Shown one piece after another: positions 24,383-34,000 of a stretch of 64,000 nucleotides of DNA (position 1 is the first letter of the stretch; each line of letters starts with the position of its first letter). The notes below the pieces were generated by a model, which made no database searches, was not told the DNA's origin, and saw only the letters and a list, made by a program, of their open reading frames with translations. The position numbers and the translations under genes are program-made. Source of the stretch: Brevibacillus brevis (lineage in GTDB: Bacteria; Bacillota; Bacilli; Brevibacillales; Brevibacillaceae); contig NZ_CP134050.1 in assembly GCF_031583145.1 (NCBI RefSeq), positions 597,501 through 661,500 on the forward strand. The letters run 5' to 3'.

Positions 24383-26487
24383 TGGAACGATTGAAAAAGG
24401 TGGGCCTGCTCATGGCCCGCCTTCTTTTTCGTTATGTCAAACGAATGGTGTTCTCTCTCATTTTGAGCATGATCCCCCTGATTGTCATTGTGCTGCTCGT
24501 GACGTTAACCCTAGATTCGATGTTCAATCTCACAGGAGGGATGCTGAACTTCACCGGAAGAGATGACTTTGATCCCAAAATCGGTCAGGAAATAAAAGCG
24601 GCGTACGTGAAGAAAGCAGCCACATGGAAAGAAGGATTGACAGAAGAAGAGATCGCCCAAATCTACCAGCATGACCATCAGCTTTCATGGGGCATTCTGG
24701 CTGCGATCGACAAACTGGCCTACAACTTCGATGATCTTTCGCAAATGGAAAAGTATCTGAACCAAACCTACGAACTGGTTAAGCCGGAATTTCGTTTTCG
24801 AAAGGCTTGCGAAGGCCGAATCCTGCTTGATTTTGCTCATACCTATATCGGGACCTATCAGTATCATTACCAAACCGTTTACGAAAAGCAGCCGGACGGC
24901 ACTCAAAAATGTCGTGACGTGTTGGCACGTGTAGACACGGACTTCACATATGAAAAACTGAAACAGGCACTTCGACACTATGGCTTGGAAGATAACCAGA
25001 ATGTTGACATCGTTATTTTTCAAGCCTATGGGTTTGATCGGGACTTGAAAGATCCCCGCGTGAAGTACCTGCTGCCACCGGAAATGCAACAAGTGATTGC
25101 CCGATCGCCGATTGGTTCTGCCCCCAGAAATGAGTTGGGAGAAATCGACTTGTACGCTCTCCTGCCGGAACGAACGCCAAAGGATTATATTGAATCCTTG
25201 AATGTGAAGGTTCAAGTGTACGACAATTCGTGGCGTATCAATAAGGGCAGGACACCACTTGGTACACTGCCCCGAAGAGGAAGCGAAACACGGTTCGGAA
25301 CAATAGCGGTTTCCAAAGATAACCCTTACGGTCTTCAACTCGGCATGAAAGTGTATATTCCGAGGTACGGTTACGCCGTTGTGGAGGAATTCTCAGATAA
25401 CATCAATGATGACATCCTAACAGATCGTTTTGTCGATGAGGTGGCCAAGTTTTTATTCTTGTCCTATGATCTCCTCACTTCCTGGTTAGACGACATCACC
25501 AATCGAACCAAAAAAGAGGAAGTCGTCTATCTCTTCATGGGTGGAGAAGATACAGACGAGGAGAAGTTGGTCAAAGCTCAAGCTGCTCTGAGCAGTGCAT
25601 TCACGGTTTATTATCAATCGATCCCCATCTATATTCTCAACCCAGACTTTCAAATTGAGACACCAAACTTCGAAGTGAAGGGAAAGACGTTTTGGGATGG
25701 CAGCACATGGCCCATTACCAGCTGTTTTTGTTACCGAGAACTAGATGGCAAACGAGAATTCCACGATGGGGTTGATTGGGGGGTTCCCGAACATGTTCCA
25801 GTCCTGGCGATTAACTCAGGGATCGTGCAGATTGCGAGAAACTCGGTCTCGGCCGGAAATTATGTAGCATTAAAACTGGATACACAAGTCCATGAAAATA
25901 ATCGTACACAGGACATTGTTGTTCGTTATCTGCACCTTAGTAATTACGTGGTATCTCCTGGGCAGAGAGTGCAGCAGGGGGAAGTGATTGGGTATGTTGG
26001 CAGTACAGGGAGAAGTACCGGCGCTCACCTACATATGGATGTCACCATTGGAGGAAAACGTCGGGACCCACTCAAGTGGATAGACTTCATGAAAGCAGAC
26101 GGTCTTCTGGATGTTTACGGGGAACAACCCAGTTTCGAGGGGGGCGAGATTTCCAATCCGGATACAGAAAAGATGGAGTATATGGGCGAGTTTGAGATCA
26201 CTGCTTACACGGCCGGCAAAGAATCAACCGGAAAGGAGCCTGGAGACCCCGGGTATGGGATCACAGCTTCTGGGAAACCGGTGCGTCCCGATCATACGAT
26301 CGCTGCCGATTGGACGGTTATGCCAGCGGGTAGCATTGTGAAGATCGAGGGATTGGCGCCCTATTACGTGGTCGAAGATGCGGGTAGTGACATCAAAGGA
26401 AATCGAATCGATATCTATATGCCCGAGCTAGAAGATGCCTTGCAGTTTGGAAGACAAAAACGTCGGGTCTGGATCATTAAACACTAG
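24379..26487 (+). CDS. Membrane-anchored murein hydrolase, M23 plus 3D domain
   Basis: 702 residues; the start overlaps the VirB6-like stop (ATGA). One N-terminal membrane anchor (MVFSLILSMIPLIVIVLLVTLTL) precedes a long stalk region. A LytM/M23 peptidase lies near 455-565, with HDGVDWG and HLHMDV as metal ligands. A C-terminal 3D/RlpA-like double-psi barrel (about 610-702) has ITAYTAG, ITASGKPVRPDHTIAAD and VEDAGSDIKGNRIDIYM. It fills the VirB1/PrgK role of opening peptidoglycan for the channel. Two cell-wall-active folds in one T4SS protein is uncommon. Confidence 0.9.
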   Translation: MMERLKKVGLLMARLLFRYVKRMVFSLILSMIPLIVIVLLVTLTLDSMFNLTGGMLNFTGRDDFDPKIGQEIKAAYVKKAATWKEGLTEEEIAQIYQHDHQLSWGILAAIDKLAYNFDDLSQMEKYLNQTYELVKPEFRFRKACEGRILLDFAHTYIGTYQYHYQTVYEKQPDGTQKCRDVLARVDTDFTYEKLKQALRHYGLEDNQNVDIVIFQAYGFDRDLKDPRVKYLLPPEMQQVIARSPIGSAPRNELGEIDLYALLPERTPKDYIESLNVKVQVYDNSWRINKGRTPLGTLPRRGSETRFGTIAVSKDNPYGLQLGMKVYIPRYGYAVVEEFSDNINDDILTDRFVDEVAKFLFLSYDLLTSWLDDITNRTKKEEVVYLFMGGEDTDEEKLVKAQAALSSAFTVYYQSIPIYILNPDFQIETPNFEVKGKTFWDGSTWPITSCFCYRELDGKREFHDGVDWGVPEHVPVLAINSGIVQIARNSVSAGNYVALKLDTQVHENNRTQDIVVRYLHLSNYVVSPGQRVQQGEVIGYVGSTGRSTGAHLHMDVTIGGKRRDPLKWIDFMKADGLLDVYGEQPSFEGGEISNPDTEKMEYMGEFEITAYTAGKESTGKEPGDPGYGITASGKPVRPDHTIAADWTVMPAGSIVKIEGLAPYYVVEDAGSDIKGNRIDIYMPELEDALQFGRQKRRVWIIKH

Positions 26488-26496
26488 GAGGGACGT

Positions 26497-26925
26497 ATGA
26501 AAAAGTGGGGATGGTGTCTCATTATTGTTTGGTTGTTGTTTAGTTCGGTCGCTTATGCCGAACAAGAGCAACAACCCCAAAACGACGTGGCCAATCGCAT
26601 TTTATCTGGATTGGAGGAAAGTCAAAAAGGGACGTTTATCATTAAGGAGTCGTCCTCTTTGGAAAACGATGCGTTCCTTGATTGGTTGGAGAAAAAAACG
26701 GAAGTGATTCGATCATGGCTAACAGAACTATCTTTGAAACTATCGGTGAAGTTTCTCTTAATGGCGGGACCGTTTCTCATTTTTGGATCGGTGCTGCTGT
26801 TTTTTTTAGGACTAAAAAAAATACTGGCATGGATTTGGGCCTTTTTAGCCTTTGTCGCACTAGGGTTGTTTTTAACAATCCATGGCGTCCCATTATTACG
26901 CAAATTCGTTGAATTCCTCCAGTGA
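26497..26925 (+). CDS. Secreted/membrane protein of T4SS block
   Basis: 142 residues with a good signal peptide (WCLIIVWLLFSSVAYA), a hydrophilic middle, and two membrane helices near the end (FLLMAGPFLIFGSVLLFFLGL and AWIWAFLAFVALGLFLTI). The ATG follows TAGGAGGGACGT. No family is recognised. Position between the murein hydrolase and the ATPase genes suggests a channel accessory. Confidence 0.75.
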   Translation: MKKWGWCLIIVWLLFSSVAYAEQEQQPQNDVANRILSGLEESQKGTFIIKESSSLENDAFLDWLEKKTEVIRSWLTELSLKLSVKFLLMAGPFLIFGSVLLFFLGLKKILAWIWAFLAFVALGLFLTIHGVPLLRKFVEFLQ

Positions 26926-26935
26926 GGTGATGGTC

Positions 26936-28183
26936 TTGAAAATTGTTTTTGCCACAGGGGATGAAGCGCTGGATGATTATGTGAGCAAAAAGGATGGCAT
27001 TTTGGAAGTCGGCAGGGCATTGTATGCGGAACAGCTTGTCACCATGGTTCCTTCATTGAAACCGGACGTCGTATTGTTTTCGGAAACCATTCCGACTTCC
27101 CGTTTTGATCAGAAAGCGGGACATGTGGGGGCGGAGGCAAACATTCTCAAAATAATGGAGTCGATTGTCGAGGAAGGGATTCGTGTTGTAATGATCCTTA
27201 ATGAACGCCCGCCAGGTCATCCCTTTTTGGAAAGACTGATTGGATTGGGAATCTATGATTTGATCATAGGGGATACCATCAAGGTGGATCAGGTGATTGC
27301 CGCCCTTCACCACCCCGGAACTCGCAAGCAAGTGAAACACCTTCTTCGTCAGGAAGAGGAGCTTACCTCAGAGGATACCTACCGGGCAAAAGAGATTAAG
27401 CTGGTAGCAACTGAAGAGGAAAAGCAGGAGGGTTCTCAACCGCCAATTGGCCAACGGGTATTCCGGATTGCCAAGTCCGTGACGGACGTAAGAGAAAAGC
27501 TGCGAGAGAAATGGGAAGCCCGTGGGATGGAAAACAAACCAGTTCCCGAAACAACAACTGTGGTCCAGAAATCGGTTATAGAGGTTCGCAAGAAAGAACC
27601 GGAAGCGACTCCAGAAAAGGTCATCGTGCTGTATTCACCCGAATCGACTGGAAAAACGTATGTTGGCGTGAATACGGCCATTGCCGCAGCCAAAAGATTG
27701 CGTGTTCCCGTTCTGTACAAGGATTGTACGACGACATGCAAGACGAAACTTTGGTTTAACGCGCCAACGTTTCCGTTTACGCTATCCGACATCCCCCTTA
27801 CGGTTGCAGGGAGGGATGCTAAACCTTCTGCCAAGATTGGCGTACTGATTGTGGAAACAGCCAAAAAGGATGATATCCCACCAGGGGCTGTTGTGTACGT
27901 AATCGTAGACTCTGATTACGCCCGGCAAGTGATCATCAGTAAGTCGCTGGATGGAATCCAACCTGCCGGCTTGATTTGGAATATGGCCTATGAGGAAGCT
28001 TGTCACCCCCAAGACATGATTCCTCTTCTCCTTGCGTTGACGCTCCCCTATGATCGTGAGGCCTATCGGGACATTGCAAACGGCATCCCTCGAGCGTTTT
28101 CAGATGAAGCACTATGCGATCGATTGGTCAAGATCGTTCAAATGGACCCACTCCATCAGTACATGAGAAGTGGTATCGGATGA
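26936..28183 (+). CDS. CpaE/MinD-like protein with altered P-loop (copy A)
   Basis: About 415 residues. I prefer the TTG at 26936 (site GAGGTGATG upstream) over in-frame ATGs. The N-terminal half resembles a receiver-like fold (PDVVLFSET, then VVMILNERPPGHPF, then GIYDLIIGD). The C-terminal half is P-loop-like with VLYSPESTGKT followed by VNTAIAAAKR. The signature KGGxGKT of MinD/CpaE is replaced by SPESTGKT, which keeps GKT but loses the signature Lys. CpaE proteins localise Tad pili; here copy A sits in the T4SS block. Confidence 0.65.
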   Translation: MKIVFATGDEALDDYVSKKDGILEVGRALYAEQLVTMVPSLKPDVVLFSETIPTSRFDQKAGHVGAEANILKIMESIVEEGIRVVMILNERPPGHPFLERLIGLGIYDLIIGDTIKVDQVIAALHHPGTRKQVKHLLRQEEELTSEDTYRAKEIKLVATEEEKQEGSQPPIGQRVFRIAKSVTDVREKLREKWEARGMENKPVPETTTVVQKSVIEVRKKEPEATPEKVIVLYSPESTGKTYVGVNTAIAAAKRLRVPVLYKDCTTTCKTKLWFNAPTFPFTLSDIPLTVAGRDAKPSAKIGVLIVETAKKDDIPPGAVVYVIVDSDYARQVIISKSLDGIQPAGLIWNMAYEEACHPQDMIPLLLALTLPYDREAYRDIANGIPRAFSDEALCDRLVKIVQMDPLHQYMRSGIG

Positions 28184-28809
28184 GAATGCACGACATGCGT
28201 GTATGGCAGAAACGGGACTATCGTTTGTTCTACGGGATGATGGCAACCGCTGTCATCTGTTTTCTTTCTCACTTTTATATAGGGAAGTTTCTTTTATTCC
28301 TGGCTGCACCTCTGTATGTTGGAGCCATCGTTCTTGTTTTTTACGGGGTAGGCAAACGGAACGTGATCAAGCAAGGATACTATCGAGAAGCCAAGCGGAT
28401 GGGCCTGGAGAGAACATTTGTGATCCCCTACAACGAGTCCGACGACGAAATTTGGTTTGAAATTCATTTGATGGAACCAGTTGAAAAGCGAAAAAGTACA
28501 CCTGTTCGGATATTGAGGCAGTACACCCGTGATTTGCAACGGTTGTACGACTTTGCCAAAACGTATCCGAAAAAAAGGGTGGTGTTCGTCGGAACGACCC
28601 ATCCAACGTTAACGGTTATAGCCATGAAGGAAGCCAAACGACTAGGTCTTGATTATGAGATAGCTCCAAGCATTCATGACCAATCGGCTCCGATGACAAA
28701 AAGAGAGTGGAGAGGTGTACTACGGAAGATGTATGGCGGCGATCAAAAGATACGAGCACCGGCGAAAGAGGAGTGGCGCACGTTAATTGTTCGTGTTGAA
28801 AATCCTTGA
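28180..28809 (+). CDS. Two-span membrane protein with cytoplasmic domain
   Basis: 209 residues from the ATG at 28180, which overlaps the previous stop (ATGA). Two hydrophobic helices (LFYGMMATAVICFLSHFYIG and FLLFLAAPLYVGAIVLVFYG) precede a soluble basic domain of about 140 residues. No family is recognised. It probably links the membrane complex with the ATPases encoded on each side. Confidence 0.7.
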   Translation: MRMHDMRVWQKRDYRLFYGMMATAVICFLSHFYIGKFLLFLAAPLYVGAIVLVFYGVGKRNVIKQGYYREAKRMGLERTFVIPYNESDDEIWFEIHLMEPVEKRKSTPVRILRQYTRDLQRLYDFAKTYPKKRVVFVGTTHPTLTVIAMKEAKRLGLDYEIAPSIHDQSAPMTKREWRGVLRKMYGGDQKIRAPAKEEWRTLIVRVENP

Positions 28810-28834
28810 GACAACAAACGAAAGGAAGGTAATT

Positions 28835-30172
28835 ATGCTCGCGACTCAAGCACAACGCATTTTTTCTACAGTTCCCCTGAAGAATCAAGACGCAACGGTT
28901 GTTTCACCCAATCAACTGCTGGCCCATGTGCAAGAAACTCCAAATGCCATCGTGTATCTTCTCTGGCCAGAAGATAAGGTTCTATTGCCCCTTCTGAGGG
29001 ATCATGCAACGGTGTATGTCCTTGGGAATCTTAAGAGCGAACAATACGTCGAAGAAATGAAGGAAGCATTGCGGAATGGTGCCCATGACTTTCTTGATCG
29101 TATTGATCACATTTCCACCGCTTTACATGAAACAAAGAAAACAGAAACGGATACAAAGCCTGTTGAACACGTCATTCGCTTGGTACCAAGAACAAGACCA
29201 TCTTCTTCGGTTCCCCGGAGCAGAGAACTGTCAATGTTTTCGGAACCGATTGACCATGAAGAGCAGCAAAGGAAGGAAGAAAAACCAGAGTTCCATTCTC
29301 CCATTGATAAGCAACCTGAGACTGTATCCGTCAACTTTACACGTCTGGATGAACTTCACATCCGACCCATCGGAGGACGACAAATGTTTGTGGTCACCTC
29401 AACAAAGGGGGGGATCGGAAAAACCACCATCGCCATGAACGTGGCCCGGCTGTTGCATGACCATGCAAACGGTCGGGTCATTCTAGTTGACTTGATGCAT
29501 CCACACGGTAATGTGGCAACCCGAATGCGGATCAAAACGGAGGTGAATCTGAAAACGTGGGAGCCGTACTTCGAAAACAACGCGCTTGTAACGGATCAAG
29601 TAGTTCTCACCAAACTGGTGGTCAAGCACCCTAACGGCCTGTATGTACTGCCAGGTGTGAATGTGGGCCAATCTTGCTCTCCCGAACTTGTCGGCTACAT
29701 TTTGACTCAACTTAGCCGCACTTTTGACTACGTGGTGATTGATATCGGGCCAGAGCGGCAAGATCTTCTCAGTGTGGCCATGTCGATGGCGAACAGGACC
29801 CTGTTGGTCGTTGACTACGATTTGGCAACCATTAAGGATTCACAGGAATATCTGGATCTCTGGAGCAGACGGCAACTATCCCTGGAAAAAGTCAGTGTGT
29901 TGGTCAACTTTGAGCCGATGAAGAAAGACCGGAATACTCTTACGAGGGAAAAATGCAAAGCCTACCTCAACGGGTTGTCCATCATCGGGTTTCTGCCGGA
30001 GGCGGCCGGTATGCGGGCGATTCACAATGAGGGGAAGGTGCTGGTGCAAGAAGATAAATCTCATCCCTTTTCTGTTGCCCTCATCGCAGTTATGGAGTCG
30101 CTCGTATCCGGATTTGCGGTCAAGGAGAAACGTGGGTTTTTTGCAAGGTTGTTTGGAGGGAAAAAATCATGA
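28835..30172 (+). CDS. CpaE/TadZ-like ParA-superfamily ATPase (copy B)
   Basis: 445 residues from the ATG at 28835, preceded by GAAAGGAAGGTAATT. The N-terminal part is receiver-like (VYLLWPEDKVLLPLLRDHATVYVLG). A linker follows, then a canonical MinD-type ATPase: TSTKGGIGKTTIAMNVARLL near 200, VILVDLMHPHGNVA near 225, and DYVVIDIGPERQ near 300. It is the only one of three CpaE-like proteins here with an intact deviant Walker A. A polar organiser of the pilus or channel is likely. It overlaps the SLH gene by 4 bases. Confidence 0.82.
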   Translation: MLATQAQRIFSTVPLKNQDATVVSPNQLLAHVQETPNAIVYLLWPEDKVLLPLLRDHATVYVLGNLKSEQYVEEMKEALRNGAHDFLDRIDHISTALHETKKTETDTKPVEHVIRLVPRTRPSSSVPRSRELSMFSEPIDHEEQQRKEEKPEFHSPIDKQPETVSVNFTRLDELHIRPIGGRQMFVVTSTKGGIGKTTIAMNVARLLHDHANGRVILVDLMHPHGNVATRMRIKTEVNLKTWEPYFENNALVTDQVVLTKLVVKHPNGLYVLPGVNVGQSCSPELVGYILTQLSRTFDYVVIDIGPERQDLLSVAMSMANRTLLVVDYDLATIKDSQEYLDLWSRRQLSLEKVSVLVNFEPMKKDRNTLTREKCKAYLNGLSIIGFLPEAAGMRAIHNEGKVLVQEDKSHPFSVALIAVMESLVSGFAVKEKRGFFARLFGGKKS

Positions 30173-31074
30173 AGAAGTGTTTCGCAGTAATTTTGGCGCT
30201 TTCCTTAGTGGGAAGCGCCCATTCTTTTGCGTTTGCGGAAAAAAAGGCGACGGTGACCATCCCTGGAGACGCAAGCAGTTATGAAATCGTGGATAAGGAG
30301 GGGAATAGTGTCAAGTTGCAGTTTACGTACCAACCCGAAGAAATCATCGTGGTGGTAACGGTTCCCGATGTGCCAAAAGATCCCGAAGTCATCAAGATTC
30401 CTCTCAATAAGAAAGGGGGTGAGAAGGATAGTGGAGGCGATAAAGCAGGCAGTGGCAGCACAGGAGGTTTGGGTTCAGATTCGATCAAAGTCACTATGCC
30501 CGTCTTCAAAGACATTGTGGATCATTGGGCGAGGGATGACATTCAGTTTATGGCGGCGCTGGGTTTACTCAAGGGTTATCCTGACGGAACATTCAAACCG
30601 GAGAAGTCGATTAGCAAAGCAGAGTTTGCTGCCTTACTTTCGAGGGCTATTCAGCTCTCCGAAAAGGACAAGTACGATCAACCCGTTTCCCTTCAAGATG
30701 TGACGCCAAGAGATTGGTTTTACTCCTACGTTCAATACTTGGAGGGGCGCGGCAACATCGTTCCGTCAAAAATGTATCCTCAACGAAAGCTATATGCAAA
30801 TCACCCGATCTACCGAGAAGAGGTTGCCGTCTGGATGGCCAAGGAGGTGGAACAGCCGCCCAGAGAAAAACTCCCCGTCTTTGCTGATGTATCGAAAATG
30901 TTATACCCAGAGGAAGTCAACAAGGTATCGGGAGCTGGGCTGATCAAAGGGTATCCGGACGGTACTTTCCGCCCCTTTAACAATACGACAAGAGCCCAGG
31001 CCGCAACGATGGTTTTAAGGCTGTTACAACTAAAAGGGATGGTCAAGGAAGAGAGGAGTGAAACACGTGGGTAA
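30169..31074 (+). CDS. SLH-domain surface protein
   Basis: 301 residues with a signal peptide (AVILALSLVGSAHSFAFA). S-layer homology modules follow. Two are clear (FKDIVDHWARDDIQFMAALG...GYPDGTFKPEKSISKAEFAALL, and VSGAGLIKGYPDGTFRPFNNTTRAQAATMVLRLL); a third, weaker one lies between. SLH domains bind pyruvylated secondary cell-wall polymer. It would anchor the surface assembly or mating apparatus to the wall. It overlaps the next gene's start by 8 bases. Confidence 0.88.
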   Translation: MKKCFAVILALSLVGSAHSFAFAEKKATVTIPGDASSYEIVDKEGNSVKLQFTYQPEEIIVVVTVPDVPKDPEVIKIPLNKKGGEKDSGGDKAGSGSTGGLGSDSIKVTMPVFKDIVDHWARDDIQFMAALGLLKGYPDGTFKPEKSISKAEFAALLSRAIQLSEKDKYDQPVSLQDVTPRDWFYSYVQYLEGRGNIVPSKMYPQRKLYANHPIYREEVAVWMAKEVEQPPREKLPVFADVSKMLYPEEVNKVSGAGLIKGYPDGTFRPFNNTTRAQAATMVLRLLQLKGMVKEERSETRG

Positions 31075-34000
31075 GCAAAGAAAACGTTTCTGGCCGACAC
31101 TTCTTGCGCTTGCAATCTTGCTCACGCAAATAGGAGTCACTTTTCCTGCCCCAGCGAAAGCGGCTGAAGGTTTCGTGATCCGAAGTGATTCCATGACGGT
31201 AGACGCAACAGGGATTTACGCTTCGCAAACCAAAAACGTGACACTTCCTGCAGTGGAGGTAATTAACGCAACCGCGACAACCGATAACGGGACGGTCACT
31301 GTCTCAAGAAATAACAATCAGGTGACGTTATCGTTATCGGGAGGCAATCCAACGTCATTTACTAACGGAACGGTTACCCTGACGGACAATGGGAACACAA
31401 GCAATTCTGGAACGGCCAGTAAAGTGATCGCTGGTCTTTATGATGTTACTTCGAAGACATCCACGAACGGAACGGTTTCTACAACTGTCTCTGGTGATAC
31501 ATTGACAGCAAACTGGTCGGGTGGAAGTTCCTATCAGGTACGCGTGCCACCATATACGCAAACGATTACGACAACGGAGTATCAAAACTACTCTCATTAT
31601 GCTACTTATGCATCCTTGAACGGATGTGATGAAAAAAATAATTGCTCATATACTTATATTTTTTACTCGTATGATAGCAATTGTAATCTAAAGAGTGAGT
31701 CATTCACCGTTACACAAGGTCCAGGTCATGCAACAGGCACTTTCGGTTCAATAACATGCAGCAAGCCCATCACAACGACAAAGACAGCAGACGTATACAA
31801 CTATGAAAGTCGATGGGACTATTCCGCAACGATTGGTTATCGGACAGCAACTTATGTGTACAATACTGTCATTCAATATGACTTCAAAGATTACGCACCG
31901 CAAGCTCCTACACTCACTGCTCCGCAAGATCTTTCTGACGGAGGGACAATAACATTTAGCAAACCATCAGACGATTATACGCCACAAAACGAATTACTCG
32001 TGAGTTTGGAATGGCAGCAAGAAGGAAGTTCAACATGGAACCCTGTGTTTACGGACAAAAAGATTACTGATTCAATCTTTACGTTGTCCGGTAGTAAAGT
32101 GATCTATCATTGGGATGGCGCCGGCGTAAACGGGATGGTTAAACTTCGTTTGGTAACAAAAGATGGGTATAACCAACCTGTTTACTCCTACGTGAATGGA
32201 GATCCGGACACGATGTTCCGGATGTCTCACAAGCCTGAGATTACGCAGGTTAGCCCGATCAGTGGTTCCCAAGCAAACACAGTCACACCGAAGTACACGT
32301 GGAATTACTCGCAGGACGAGGGAGAAGGACAGAAAGGATTTTACTTGCAAGTGAGAAAAGTAGGGGAAACCACCCTAAGCCTGGACACTGGATTCGTAGA
32401 CTCTACGTCGAACGAGTATCAACATCCAACAAGCAGTCCGCTTGAATGGGGAACTACCTACGAGTGGCGGATTCAACCTCTATCTGAAACCGGTGTATTA
32501 GGAGACTGGACAGGGTGGCAGGCGTTTGGAGCAAACAGTATTCCAGTATTGGAGAGTGTCACTACTGTCTCCACGGATACACTTCATGTAAAAACCAAGC
32601 CTACTCCGGATACAACAGGGTATAAGTTTTACAGATTCGGAACGGAAATTCATGATGGAACAGAACTGGAGATTGATGATACGGGGCTCCCAAGCAACAC
32701 GGAGCAATTTTACAACGTTCGAGCGTATAATGCTGTTGCCCAATCGCCGCTATCTGCTTCGAAGTCTGCATACACACTGGCGGCTACTCCAGAATTTGAG
32801 TCGGTTGAAACTACAGCAACGTCCATTACTGTGAAGTTAAAGCAGGTGAACCCCCAGTACACTTATCATGAAGTGGAGTATCGAAAGAAAGGCGAGACAA
32901 CTTGGCTCCCGTTGGGAAGTGGAGCAAGTCTACTATACATTCAGAATGGTGTTGAAAAGGATACCACTTATGAGATTCGGGTGAGAGCCTTTAACGGCAT
33001 GACTGATCCGAATGGAACGCCAACGAAATATATCCAAACAGAAGCTACCACAAAAGTCGATCCACCGACAGGTGCAGTCTTTAGCGATATTACCGAAGAC
33101 TCATTCACCGTCACAATTGATCCGAATGGGAACTCTGCCACTACGAAATACCGTTTTTGGATCGAGGGTGTAACCGATAAAACAGCCTACGGTACGGCGC
33201 TTTCTTATACATTCACCGGACTTCCAGAAGGAAACAGAACGTACACGGTAGTGGGTCAAGCACTCGGAATTAACAGCGAATCTTCCCCGATTCCACTTGG
33301 AACGGTCACAACGAAAGCGTATCCGATTCGTGCGGAAGACATTACTTTGACTGCTGAACAAGGTAAGATCAAGGGTAGCTTTTTAACCGGTAAGAACGCC
33401 GCGGGGACGAAGTACGAGATTTCCGATAGTGCTACGGGTGAAGTGCTTGCCTTTAGCGATACCAACACCACATTCGAACTGAGCGCACCAAATCCGAACG
33501 AGAAGCATGTCATCACGATACGAGCCCAGGACAAGATGCTGAATGTTACGGAGCCGGTAACAAAAGAAATTTACTCGCTCGCCAATCCCGTATCTTCTCC
33601 CGACCTGACGGTTGTGGGTCCGAATGAAGTAAAAGTAAGCTTTGATCTCAATGGCAATCCTGCAGATACAGAGGTTCGGATTCAAAGCGTAAAAGGAGAC
33701 ACGTATGACTCGGGCTGGATAACGGGAAGCGAGGCTCAGATTCTTGATCTTACCCCCAACACGCAGCAGCAATATGCGATCACGGCTCGGAACAAAGATG
33801 GCGTAGAAACGACTGCCATTACCAGCCCAGCCAAGTACACACTCGCCAATCCGATTATCACGGCTCAGTATGAACCAGGTTATACCAATATCAAGATAAC
33901 CTTGTTGGCTAACAATCCGCCGGGAACCATGTACAAGATCATCAACAAGACGACAGGGGAAGTGAGAGACTGGTCGTCGGATGTAACATGGGACAATAAC

